64,000 bases of DNA from Delftia sp. PS-11. GTDB lineage: Bacteria; Pseudomonadota; Gammaproteobacteria; Burkholderiales; Burkholderiaceae_C. Location of the stretch: contig NZ_JACSYA010000004.1 in the NCBI RefSeq assembly GCF_029870285.1, positions 1-64,000 on the forward strand, written 5' to 3'. A program made the position numbers and the translations under genes. This document shows, in pieces, positions 56,485 through 64,000 of this stretch (the first letter of the stretch is position 1; every line of letters begins with the position of its first letter). The notes beneath the pieces were generated by a model. The model saw nothing but the letters and a program-made list of their open reading frames with translations, was not told the DNA's origin and did no database searches.

Positions 56485-56982
56485 TCAGGCCTCCGTGGCG
56501 CGTGTGTCCGGCAGGGCTGCGACGGCATCGATCTCGATCAGCATGCCGGGCAGGGCCAGCTTGGGCACGGGAATGAGCGTGCAGGCCGGAAAGCGTGGCC
56601 GGCTGTCGTTGACGTGGCCCTCGCCCCAGTACAGGCGCACGGCGGCCTGCCAGTCGTTGAAGCGCTCGATCGAATGGTCAACGATGAGCAGCGTGAGCTT
56701 GGCCACGCAGTCCATGTCGGCGCCTGCCGCCTGCAGCGCGCGCTGCAGGTTGGCCAGGGCCTGCCGTGCCTGGGCTGCGAAGTCGTCGGGCAGATGGGCG
56801 TTCTGGTCCTCGCCGCCCTGGCCCGAGACGAAAATCCACTGCACCGGCGATGCCACCGTGACCACATGGGTATAGCCATTGGGCGTGGCGTCATAGAGTC
56901 CCTCGGGCTGCAGATGGCGCAGCCGGGGCGCAGGCGCAAGGGCGGGTTGGGCGAAGGGGGTCGGACGGGTGTCGTATGGCAT
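56485..56982 (-). CDS. RidA-family protein
   Basis: 165 residues. The RidA/YjgF fold is seen in WIFVSGQGGEDQNAHLPDDFAAQARQALANLQRALQAAGADMDCVAKLTLLIVDH and FPACTLIPVPKLALPGMLIEIDAVAAL. The usual Arg105 equivalent seems replaced in CTLIPVP, so classic enamine deaminase activity is uncertain. It is the first gene after the SoxR operator and is coupled to the MFS transporter. Confidence 0.85.
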   Translation of the reverse strand: MPYDTRPTPFAQPALAPAPRLRHLQPEGLYDATPNGYTHVVTVASPVQWIFVSGQGGEDQNAHLPDDFAAQARQALANLQRALQAAGADMDCVAKLTLLIVDHSIERFNDWQAAVRLYWGEGHVNDSRPRFPACTLIPVPKLALPGMLIEIDAVAALPDTRATEA

Positions 56983-57033
56983 GCGTTGAATCGGGGAAGG
57001 TGCCGTTGCTGTGGCGAGGCTTTGCAGTGTGAA

Positions 57034-57053
57034 ACCTCAACCAAGATTGAGGT
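57034..57053. promoter_or_regulatory. SoxR operator
   Basis: ACCTCAACCAAGATTGAGGT is a near-perfect SoxR box (CCTCAA and TTGAGG arms around 6 bases). It lies between divergent ridA-MFS (start 56982) and soxR (start 57128), as expected for SoxR-controlled efflux operons in non-enteric bacteria. Confidence 0.85.
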
Positions 57054-57127
57054 CAAATGCTGTTGGGTTTGCACCTACTGCGGTCACGCCTATTGGCCTT
57101 TTTCACCGGCTTGCTGCTCTGCCTTCC

Positions 57128-57613
57128 ATGAACCCTTCTTCCTCTGCTTCTTCCTCTTCTTCCTGTCTCAGCTCCGACTATGACGGACCGGCCATTTTGT
57201 CGGTCGGCGAAGTCGCACGGCGCTGCGGCATCGCGGTTTCGGCCCTGCATTTCTATGAGCGCCAGGGCCTGATCGAGAGCCTGCGCACGCAGGGCAACCA
57301 GCGCCGCTATGCGCGTTCCGTGCTGCGGCGCGTGGCCGTGATCAAGGTGGCCCAGCGCCTGGGCGTGCCGCTGGCCGAGATCGCCCAGGCGCTGCGCAGC
57401 CTGCCCAGTGGCCGCACGCCCACGCAGGCCGACTGGAGCGCCTTGTCCGCACGCTGGCGCGATGCGCTCGATGCGCGCATTCAGGGCCTGACCCAGCTGC
57501 GCGACCAGATCGACGGCTGCATCGGCTGCGGCTGCCTGTCACTCAAGGTGTGCCCTCTGCGCAATCACGGCGACTGCCTGGCCGAGTCCGGCCCCGGTCC
57601 CCATTTCCGCTGA
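57128..57613 (+). CDS. soxR: Redox-sensing MerR-family regulator SoxR
   Basis: 161 residues: a Ser-rich N-terminus, MerR helix-turn-helix ([56 protein letters not shown]), a dimerisation helix, and the 2Fe-2S motif Cys131, Cys134, Cys136, Cys142 ([12 protein letters not shown]), spaced as in E. coli SoxR. It senses redox-active molecules. The LSLKVC form is of the non-enteric type. It is divergent from its probable target operon. Confidence 0.95.
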   Translation: MNPSSSASSSSSCLSSDYDGPAILSVGEVARRCGIAVSALHFYERQGLIESLRTQGNQRRYARSVLRRVAVIKVAQRLGVPLAEIAQALRSLPSGRTPTQADWSALSARWRDALDARIQGLTQLRDQIDGCIGCGCLSLKVCPLRNHGDCLAESGPGPHFR

Positions 57614-57697
57614 GAACGTGCTCAAAGCCCCGCCAGCCTGACAAGCCATCCCGACCTTGCTGGAGCGTGCGTGCACCCAGACAGCCCCGACGCGGCC

Positions 57698-60600
57698 TTA
57701 CTGCAGCTGGCGCCAGCTCGGGCGCACGGGCTGCTCGGGCATGCGTGCCAGCACGCTTTGCTCGCCATCGCCGCCTTGCAGCACGATGCGGTCGTCCTTG
57801 CGGATGATCTGCGACTGGGTGCCTCGGGGGATGCTCATGCGGTGCATGCCCTGGTCGGCGGCGCTGTAGAGGCCATCGCCGTTGGTGTCCATGATCTGCA
57901 CCGAAGGGCGCTTGCCATCCAGGATGTTGAGCAGGGTCAGGAACTGGTGCTCGTTTGCGACCGGAATGGCGCAGCTTTCCTGCACTGCGCCCGTGCTGCT
58001 GGAGGGGACTCTGGCAGGAATCTGGCTGTGGATGGCCAGGATGTTGCTGTGGTCAAAAAAGCCCAGGGGCTTGAGCAGGCGCTCGCCCGCTTCGGGCAGA
58101 TCGAAGCGCCAGCCGGGCTTTTCCAGCAGGCCCACGTTGGCGCCGTCACCGCTGACCTTCCAGAAGGTGCGGTCGGCGCTGGCTTGCTGGCCTTCGGTGG
58201 TGGATTGGCGGTCCACGGACAGCGTGGCCAGTTCGCTTTCGCGGATAGTCCTGGGCCACAAGGCGGCCTGGAGAGCGTGGGGCATGTAGCACCCATCGCT
58301 GGTGTCTGAAGTTCCCGCGCAGGGCCGTACGTGAGAGCCCTCCACCTTGTAGCGGGAGGGGTCCAGCACGGCGTAGATGGCGCCGGGCGTGCTATCGTCG
58401 GGGTCGCTGGCTGTCAGGTTGCGGCCGGTGCCAAAGGCAATCATCATGCCTTCGGGCACGCTTTGACTTTGGCCCTGGCCCGTGGGCAGGGTTGCCTTGC
58501 GGCCATTGACGCGCACCACCGGGGCGGTCGTGATGGCCCGCTCCTGTGAGGGCCTGAAAAGGGGCTCTTCACGGCCAGGCATCGAAGAGGGAAAGCCCAC
58601 GTGCCATGCGGGAAAGAGGTTGGGGGTGGCGCTGGCGATGTTGAACTTCCACAGGTTGCCCTTGAGGTCGCCGGCATAGGCCACATCCGGCCGGCCATCG
58701 CCATTGATATCTACCAGTCGCGGAGCAGAAAGGCCGTTGCCTTGATGAGGCAATGTGCACATACCTGCGCCCCAACTGGTGTGCAGCATCAGTCGCTCCC
58801 TGGCGCCGTCCAGGTATTGGATCAGCAGCGCGGCCGTTCCCGAGGGGCTGTTGTAGCCGTTGCCCATGACCACGGCCCAGCGGTCATTGTTGAGTTTGAC
58901 GATCTGCGAGGTCTGCTGGGGGTTGGCATCGTCCAGCACCGGCTCGGCAAAGATATGGCCTATGTGGGCATCATCTTCATGGCCGCAGCCATCAGGGAGG
59001 CGGCTGTGCTCATAAGTCTTGTCCATCACCACCAAAGAGGCCGCATTGCTCTCGCTGAAGTTTGCCGGGTTGGTCACATCCAGCACAAAGTAGCCCCGCC
59101 CGCCTGCGCCCAGGGTGCCTACCAGCAGGGTCTTCCAGTCGCTGCCGTCCTGAATGTCGCCGGTCATGGGCGAGCCATCGACAAAGTAGCGGTGCCTGTC
59201 GTCGTAGGCCGGCTCGGTCAGCCGGGCCAGGTTGTGGGTGATGCCTTTGGGCACATAGGCCAGTTTTTCCGTGCCATCCACGGCGGAAAAGCCGTGCAGC
59301 ATGCCGTCGTTGCCGCCCACATAGAGCATGGGGGTGCGGTCCTTGTGCGTTTTGACGAAGTCCCAGTAGCCGGGTAGGGCGCTCATGGCCGACGGCGCGC
59401 CCGTGTACCAGATGCGCGAGTTGACGGTATCGCCCTGGCGCGAATGGCGCTGCCGCAAGGGCCGCTGGTCCGTATAGCGGGGCGGTGAGCCTGTGCCTTC
59501 CATGCTGCGGTCGCCGCGCAGGTAGTTCAGGCGTTTTTCGCCCAGGGCATCGGTGGTGCCGTCGGCCCGCTGGTTGAACAGGGCCTTTTGCTCGGCGCTC
59601 AGCGCGTCCCACCGGAATGGAACGCCCTGGCTGGTGCGGCCTTCCTGGGTCCAGGTCAGTATGGTGCGGCTGCCGGCGTCGCTCAGGCTGTCGAGGTGGT
59701 CGGCGGTGGTTTTGCCCTGCCAGCCTGGGGCGGCGCTGATGGTGCCATCGGGGGCCATGCTCTGGCCGGTGATCCAGCCTTTCCAGGCTTTGGTGGGGTC
59801 GTAGTGGGCGGTGTACAGGCCGACCGGGTTGCGCGCGACGGTGCCGCCGCTGGTGGCGGCCGAACTCCGTTCGGGCTCCGATGCGGAGTTGATCTGCTGC
59901 ACGATCTGGCGGAACGCCTTGGCCAGATCCTCGCCCTGGTTGACCGCGTAGAACTTGCCCCGGCCATTGAGGGCGGCATGCCACATGTCGTGGCCCTTGT
60001 CGCGGCCTCGCGCCCACCACTGGAAGGTGCCCTGTGCGTAGTCGGCAAAGTCGCCATCGTAGCCATAGGGCACCACAGAAGAGGGCTGGGTGATCGGGTA
60101 CCGACTGCCGTTGAAGTGCGAGTCGTAGCTGTAGCTGGGCATCGCCTCCTCGCTGAACCCGATGGTGAAGGTGACCATGTGGGGCCAGGTGGCCGGGTTG
60201 TAGCGCGGGTTCCAGTATTTTTCCAGGGTGGTGGATGTGCCTCGGCTGCGGTTGGTAAATGTTTCGGTGTCCGGGGCATTACGGAATTCGGCAGACTGCC
60301 TTAACCCGCCTCGCAGGCGTGCCTTGGACTGCAGTGGCTCGGCCCAGCTTTTGAAGGCCCAGTCGGCAATCGTCGTGTAGTCTTCCCTGTCCCTGTAAAG
60401 CTGGGTCTGTGCATTGCTGACCTGGTAGGCCGTGCCGTCGGGCAGTGTTCTGTCGGCGTTGTCATAGTTTCTGGGAGAGATTCGAATTTCTGGCCCGGTC
60501 CATCCACCATCGGTCAGCAGCACATGGTAGTTGCGCCGGCAGCCCAGGTAGGGCTCGGCCTGCCGTCCGGGAATGGCGGCCCAGGGGCTGTTGATGCCCA

Positions 60601-61102
60601 GACGCTCGCGCATGTAGGCATCGGCTCTTTCCATCAGGTCGTGGGTTGGTGTTAGCCCACTGGCTTTGAATTCATCGACAAATGCCAGAAACTGCTGCCG
60701 GTGCTGGTTGTCAAGCGCCCGCATGGAGTTCTTGGCATTGCCTGTCAGTTGGGTGGGGCCTTTGAGGCTGACCCCGGTCAAATTCCAGTCGCAGCAGTTC
60801 ATGACATGCCATGCCAAGCGTATTTTTCCGTTGGGCAGCAGTTTTTTATCGTTGAAGACCGAGCGCAGCGCATCTTTCAAAATGGTCAGGCGTGTACTGC
60901 TCTTGCCATTGACGGTCATCTCCCGATTCATGCTGCCCGAGTTGTCCAGGCTGAGAATCACGTTGGGCGCCACATAGGGCTCCACTGTGGCTGGCGGCGA
61001 TTGCGCCAGGTCCAGCGGCTGCGCCCGGCTGGCAGCAGGCGCCCAGGCCAGGGCAGCCAGCGATGCCAGCAGCGTGGTTTTGAAGGGGTTCGTGTGGTTC
61101 AC
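57698..61102 (-). CDS. pilY1: PilC/PilY1-type type IV pilus tip protein
   Basis: 1134 residues with a signal peptide (LLASLAALAWAPAASRAQ). The N-terminal half is a von Willebrand A-like region with MIDAS Asp53-x-Ser55-x-Ser57 (LDNSGSMN). The C-terminal half is a beta-propeller: TPMLYVGGNDGMLHGFSAVDGTEKLAYVPKG, LLVGTLGAGGRGYFVLDVTNP, and the calcium loops DINGDGRPD and DTNGDGLYS. PilY1 sits at the pilus tip and functions in adhesion and pilus assembly. No minor pilin genes flank it, so it appears as a free-standing copy. Confidence 0.93.
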   Translation of the reverse strand: MNHTNPFKTTLLASLAALAWAPAASRAQPLDLAQSPPATVEPYVAPNVILSLDNSGSMNREMTVNGKSSTRLTILKDALRSVFNDKKLLPNGKIRLAWHVMNCCDWNLTGVSLKGPTQLTGNAKNSMRALDNQHRQQFLAFVDEFKASGLTPTHDLMERADAYMRERLGINSPWAAIPGRQAEPYLGCRRNYHVLLTDGGWTGPEIRISPRNYDNADRTLPDGTAYQVSNAQTQLYRDREDYTTIADWAFKSWAEPLQSKARLRGGLRQSAEFRNAPDTETFTNRSRGTSTTLEKYWNPRYNPATWPHMVTFTIGFSEEAMPSYSYDSHFNGSRYPITQPSSVVPYGYDGDFADYAQGTFQWWARGRDKGHDMWHAALNGRGKFYAVNQGEDLAKAFRQIVQQINSASEPERSSAATSGGTVARNPVGLYTAHYDPTKAWKGWITGQSMAPDGTISAAPGWQGKTTADHLDSLSDAGSRTILTWTQEGRTSQGVPFRWDALSAEQKALFNQRADGTTDALGEKRLNYLRGDRSMEGTGSPPRYTDQRPLRQRHSRQGDTVNSRIWYTGAPSAMSALPGYWDFVKTHKDRTPMLYVGGNDGMLHGFSAVDGTEKLAYVPKGITHNLARLTEPAYDDRHRYFVDGSPMTGDIQDGSDWKTLLVGTLGAGGRGYFVLDVTNPANFSESNAASLVVMDKTYEHSRLPDGCGHEDDAHIGHIFAEPVLDDANPQQTSQIVKLNNDRWAVVMGNGYNSPSGTAALLIQYLDGARERLMLHTSWGAGMCTLPHQGNGLSAPRLVDINGDGRPDVAYAGDLKGNLWKFNIASATPNLFPAWHVGFPSSMPGREEPLFRPSQERAITTAPVVRVNGRKATLPTGQGQSQSVPEGMMIAFGTGRNLTASDPDDSTPGAIYAVLDPSRYKVEGSHVRPCAGTSDTSDGCYMPHALQAALWPRTIRESELATLSVDRQSTTEGQQASADRTFWKVSGDGANVGLLEKPGWRFDLPEAGERLLKPLGFFDHSNILAIHSQIPARVPSSSTGAVQESCAIPVANEHQFLTLLNILDGKRPSVQIMDTNGDGLYSAADQGMHRMSIPRGTQSQIIRKDDRIVLQGGDGEQSVLARMPEQPVRPSWRQLQ

Positions 61103-61379
61103 GGGTGCTCTCCTCCCTGTGTTTTTCGGCGGTCAGTGGCGCCGATCCTGTGGCGTGCACAGGCGGTTTTGTGAATTACATGCTGCTGGCGAATCTAGAA
61201 AGGTGCCTGCCGTCTGTCATTCGGATTGGTCTGATTTGTGGTGAGAAAATCAGAATCCGCTTGCGTTTTTGTGATCAGACAGGGGCGCATCTCCCTCTGT
61301 GGCAACGGGATGCGCGGGTTTTGATTTTTCAGAGTCTTTGGGCAAAGACCTCGCGGGGCCAGGGTCAATGCCCGCTTGC

Positions 61380-62585
61380 TCACTGCCGGGGCATGGGCAG
61401 GACAGGCGTGCGCCAGCACATCCAGCCCAGCCAGCCCGACAGCGAACCCATGGCCACGCAATAGGCCATCAGCGCCCGGGTCAGGCCGATATGGTCCGAC
61501 AGCCAGCCCAGGCCCAGAATGGGCACGATGGTGCCCAGATAGCCGACCACCAGATAGGTGGACAGCAGGCCGGTGCGGCTGGCGGGTGTCGAGACCTTGT
61601 TGACGATGGACATGCCCGCCAGATTGCACAGGCCGTGCCCTGCCGCTGTGGCGATCACGCTGAGCGCGAACAGCAGCGGCGAGCCCAGGAAGCTGTTGGC
61701 CAGCAGCAGCGCGTTGCAGGCGAACAGGCAGGCAAAGCCCAGCACGGCCGAGCCTTTGGCCGGGCGGGGGCGGGCCAGGTACTGCGCGCCGGCCGACAGA
61801 AAGAGAATGATGCCCACCGACAGCCCCGAGACGGCCGGCCCGTGCCAGGGCACCATGCGCTGCATGAAGCTGGGCGCCAGCGAGGCGAACAGGCTGAACA
61901 TGCCGAAGGCGCAGAAAGCACACATGCCGCCCAGCGCGTAGTGGCGTGCGAAGCGCTTCTCGGGCAGGGTGATGGTGGGCTTGAAGTCGCGCCAGTGCAG
62001 GGGCGCTGCCTGAGCCGCGCCTGCGGCCTCGGGAATGCGCACCTGCCACAGCGCATGGATGGACAGCAGCCCCAGGGCGAGCGATGGCACGTAGGCCGAC
62101 ACCAGGGGCCAGGGCATCCACTGCGCGACCAGGCCGCCGACCACAGGGCCCAGGCCGAAGCCGAAGGCAATGGTCAGGCTGGTCGTGGCGGCGGCGCGCT
62201 GCAGGTCGCCCTTGTTGTTGAGCCGTGTCATGCCCACCGAGGCCGAGGTGGTGATCAGCCCCGATGCGACGCCGATGACCACGCGGGCCAGCGCGAAGCT
62301 GGGCACATTCCAGGCCAGGGCCGATGCGGCCACGCCCAGCGTCATCAGGATCAGGCCCGCGCGCAGCACGGGCACGAAGCCGAAGCGGTCGGTCAGCCGG
62401 CCCAGCAGCAGCAGGCTGGCCAGCGTGCCCAGCATGTAGGCAACGAAAATCTGCGTGATGTGGCTGGGCTGCAGGCCCCAGGCCTGCTGGTACAGCGGGT
62501 ACAGCGGACTGGCCAGGGCCGTGCCCATGACGCCCACGCACATGGAAAAACACACCCAGGCATAGGGCGGCCAACGGGATTGCAT
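61380..62585 (-). CDS. MFS transporter
   Basis: 401 residues with 12 predicted helices. Motif A-like LLLGRLTDRFGFVPVLRAGL in loop 2-3, GVASGLITTSASVGMTRL in helix 4-5 and YLARPRPAKGSAVLGF in loop 8-9. Substrate unknown. The gene is not visibly linked to neighbours: 277 bases separate it from pilY1, and a MITE-like element lies just upstream. Confidence 0.88.
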   Translation of the reverse strand: MQSRWPPYAWVCFSMCVGVMGTALASPLYPLYQQAWGLQPSHITQIFVAYMLGTLASLLLLGRLTDRFGFVPVLRAGLILMTLGVAASALAWNVPSFALARVVIGVASGLITTSASVGMTRLNNKGDLQRAAATTSLTIAFGFGLGPVVGGLVAQWMPWPLVSAYVPSLALGLLSIHALWQVRIPEAAGAAQAAPLHWRDFKPTITLPEKRFARHYALGGMCAFCAFGMFSLFASLAPSFMQRMVPWHGPAVSGLSVGIILFLSAGAQYLARPRPAKGSAVLGFACLFACNALLLANSFLGSPLLFALSVIATAAGHGLCNLAGMSIVNKVSTPASRTGLLSTYLVVGYLGTIVPILGLGWLSDHIGLTRALMAYCVAMGSLSGWLGWMCWRTPVLPMPRQ

Positions 62586-62663
62586 AGGGGGTAGAACGGC
62601 AATTGCACCGCCAGGGCGCCAGGGCCTGTCGGTGGATCAGCGGATGGGGGAGCCCTGGATTTT

Positions 62664-62787
62664 AGAACCGCTAACACAACCCTTGATACGTCGTTGCTTC
62701 GCCTTGTCGTACCGTTTGTACTGCCTGCGGCTTCGCGCCTCGTCTCAACCGCAAATCTTCGATTTGCTGGGTCGTGTTAGCGGTTCT
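62664..62787. mobile_element. MITE-like 124 bp element, copy 2
   Basis: Same length as copy 1 and inverted relative to it, with two mismatches over 124 positions. Terminal repeats AGAACCGCTAACAC occur at both ends. Its right end forms the first base of the stop codon of the response regulator gene on the minus strand, the same relation as copy 1 has to ureG. Confidence 0.75.
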
Positions 62788-63737
62788 TAGTCATCGGCCC
62801 AGACGGTGCGGTTGCGGCCGGCGTTCTTGGCCTGGTACAGGCGCTTGTCGGCCTGTTCCAGCAATTGCTGGGTGCGGCTGCCTGGCGCAGGCACCATGCT
62901 GGCGATGCCCATGCTGATCGTGACCTGGCCGCTGATGGGCGAGGCCGCGTGCGGCAGTGCCAGCGAATTGACGGCGCCGCTGATGCCCTGCGCCACCTGG
63001 ACCGCGCCGTCCAGGTCCGTGTGCGGCAGCATGCAGATGAACTCCTCGCCGCCATAGCGTGCCAGCATGTCGCCGGGGCGGCGCAGCACGCCGAAGATGG
63101 CCTGGGCCAGCCGGGTCAGGCATTCGTCGCCTGCCATATGCCCGTAGTGGTCGTTGTAGTCCTTGAAATAGTCCACATCGATCATCGCCAGCGACAGCGG
63201 CTGGCCCAGCCGCTGCAGGCGCATGAACTCGCGCGAGAACTGGGTGCCGAAGAAGCGCCGGTTGGCAACGCCCGTGAGCGCGTCGCTGTGCGACAGCAGC
63301 TGCAGCATCTGGCGCTGGCGCGCGATCTCCAGGTGGTTGCGCACGCGGGCCTGCAGCACCGGCGCGCGAAAGGGCTTGGTCACGAAGTCCACGGCCCCCA
63401 GGTTCAGGCCCAGTTCCTCGCAATGGGGCTCGGTCACTGCCGTGAGGAAGATCACGGGGATATGCGATGTCTCCAGATCCGCCTTGAGACGGCGGCAGAC
63501 CTCGAAGCCGTCCATCTGCGGCATGCGGATGTCCAGCAGCACCAGATCGGGCTGGTGCTGGCGGGCCAGTGCCAGCGCCTCCTCGCCGTTGTACGCCACG
63601 GTCAGGTCGCACATGCCGCGCAATACATGGCAGATGACAGCGGCGTTGTCCGGCACATCGTCCACGACCAGCACCTTTTGCGTTGCAGGCAGAGGCTGGA
63701 GCAGGTGAGGCGGGGCTGGAAAGGCGGAATGGGGCAT
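62787..63737 (-). CDS. Response regulator with GGDEF diguanylate cyclase domain
   Basis: 316 residues. Receiver domain with acidic pair Asp26/Asp27, phospho-acceptor Asp69 (LVLLDIRMP) and Lys121 (VTKPF). The diguanylate cyclase domain has the active GGEEF at 229-233 (ARYGGEEFICML) and an intact inhibitory RxxD site (RPGD, 220-223). It should make cyclic di-GMP under control of an unseen sensor kinase. The ATG at 63737 was chosen; the frame extends upstream without support. Confidence 0.93.
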   Translation of the reverse strand: MPHSAFPAPPHLLQPLPATQKVLVVDDVPDNAAVICHVLRGMCDLTVAYNGEEALALARQHQPDLVLLDIRMPQMDGFEVCRRLKADLETSHIPVIFLTAVTEPHCEELGLNLGAVDFVTKPFRAPVLQARVRNHLEIARQRQMLQLLSHSDALTGVANRRFFGTQFSREFMRLQRLGQPLSLAMIDVDYFKDYNDHYGHMAGDECLTRLAQAIFGVLRRPGDMLARYGGEEFICMLPHTDLDGAVQVAQGISGAVNSLALPHAASPISGQVTISMGIASMVPAPGSRTQQLLEQADKRLYQAKNAGRNRTVWADD

Positions 63738-63859
63738 GGCGGCAGCAACGTCCAAAGGAGGATACCGCCAAACCTCCAGCCGCACAGGTCGGGCGTCGGT
63801 TTCCGGACAATTTGTAAAGATTTGTTTACAAATTGGGCGGACTGTGCACAACCCCGCCT

Positions 63860-64000
63860 TCAGGCGTACAGCGGCTCCTCCTGCATGGCCTCGATCTGTT
63901 CATGGAGCATGTCCACCTGGCCGCGCCAGTAGTCGGGGGTGCCGAACCAGGGGAAATTGATGGCGAAGGTCGGGTCGTCCTGGCGCCGTGCCAGCCAGGC
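63860..64000 (-). CDS. C-terminal end of an unidentified gene (partial)
   Basis: The last 46 codons of a minus-strand gene that enters from the right edge: contains FAINFPWFGTPDYWRGQVD and ends EEPLYA. The codon pattern is that of a real high-GC gene and the stop lies 123 bases from the response regulator start. I do not recognise the family from this fragment. Confidence 0.6.
   Translation of the reverse strand, partial: AWLARRQDDPTFAINFPWFGTPDYWRGQVDMLHEQIEAMQEEPLYA

Overview
The window is high-GC DNA from a betaproteobacterium, most likely a member of the Comamonadaceae (Delftia, Comamonas or Acidovorax type). The signs are two orphan Bug-type solute receptors, DUF3567 and DUF1840 proteins, a ureDAJBCEFG urease operon, liv-type ABC genes flanked by acyl-CoA ligases, a Fiu/PiuC iron pair and general codon use. 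No rRNA, tRNA or CRISPR array was seen. Genus is an inference.

Layout. 1-3.0 kb is an AT-rich accessory scar: a decayed IS630 transposase, an IS4-type transposase remnant, a 115 bp inverted-repeat element, a two-gene AT-rich cassette that could be an effector/immunity pair, and a truncated DUF4276 gene. 3.0-12.5 kb is ordinary chromosome: hemerythrin, AbrB-type transporter, DUF3567, DUF3108, IclR regulator with a palindromic operator, FAH-family hydrolase, TraB/GumN protein, Bug receptor and a molybdopterin oxidoreductase. 12.5-15.9 kb is an unusual locus, AT-rich in its first half: an outer-membrane barrel, a secreted glycine-rich precursor with an internal double-glycine-type cleavage motif, two membrane proteins, and a periplasmic C39-family peptidase. 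It resembles the logic of Fap functional-amyloid loci and is the best candidate for an undescribed system.

16.0-25.1 kb holds a Liv-type binding protein and M20 amidohydrolase pair, an acyl-CoA-binding protein, and a probable nucleobase uptake and modification cluster (Fe(II)/2-oxoglutarate dioxygenase divergent from two NMT1-like binding proteins, ABC ATPase and permease, and two CMP/dCMP-type deaminases). 25.2-31.6 kb carries an EptA-like phosphoethanolamine transferase, a lipoprotein aminopeptidase, a CFA-synthase-like methyltransferase and another Bug receptor. 31.9-41.9 kb is one long minus-strand run (acyl-CoA ligase, LivG, LivH, a 43-codon ORF, LivM, binding protein, LivF, PaaK-like ligase) with a divergent Crp/Fnr regulator. 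A repeated hairpin element follows livM, the binding-protein gene and livF.

42-49 kb contains an RsuA/RluB-type pseudouridine synthase with a very long Arg/Gly-rich tail, the PiuC plus TonB-receptor iron pair, and htpG. 49.1-55.1 kb is the complete urease operon with a HupE/UreJ nickel permease. 55.2-57.6 kb is a SoxR-controlled RidA plus MFS operon with a clear SoxR operator. 57.7-64 kb has an orphan PilY1, an MFS transporter, a GGDEF response regulator and a partial gene. Two 124 bp copies of a MITE-like element, in opposite orientation and differing at two positions, sit exactly at stop codons at 49.1 and 62.8 kb.
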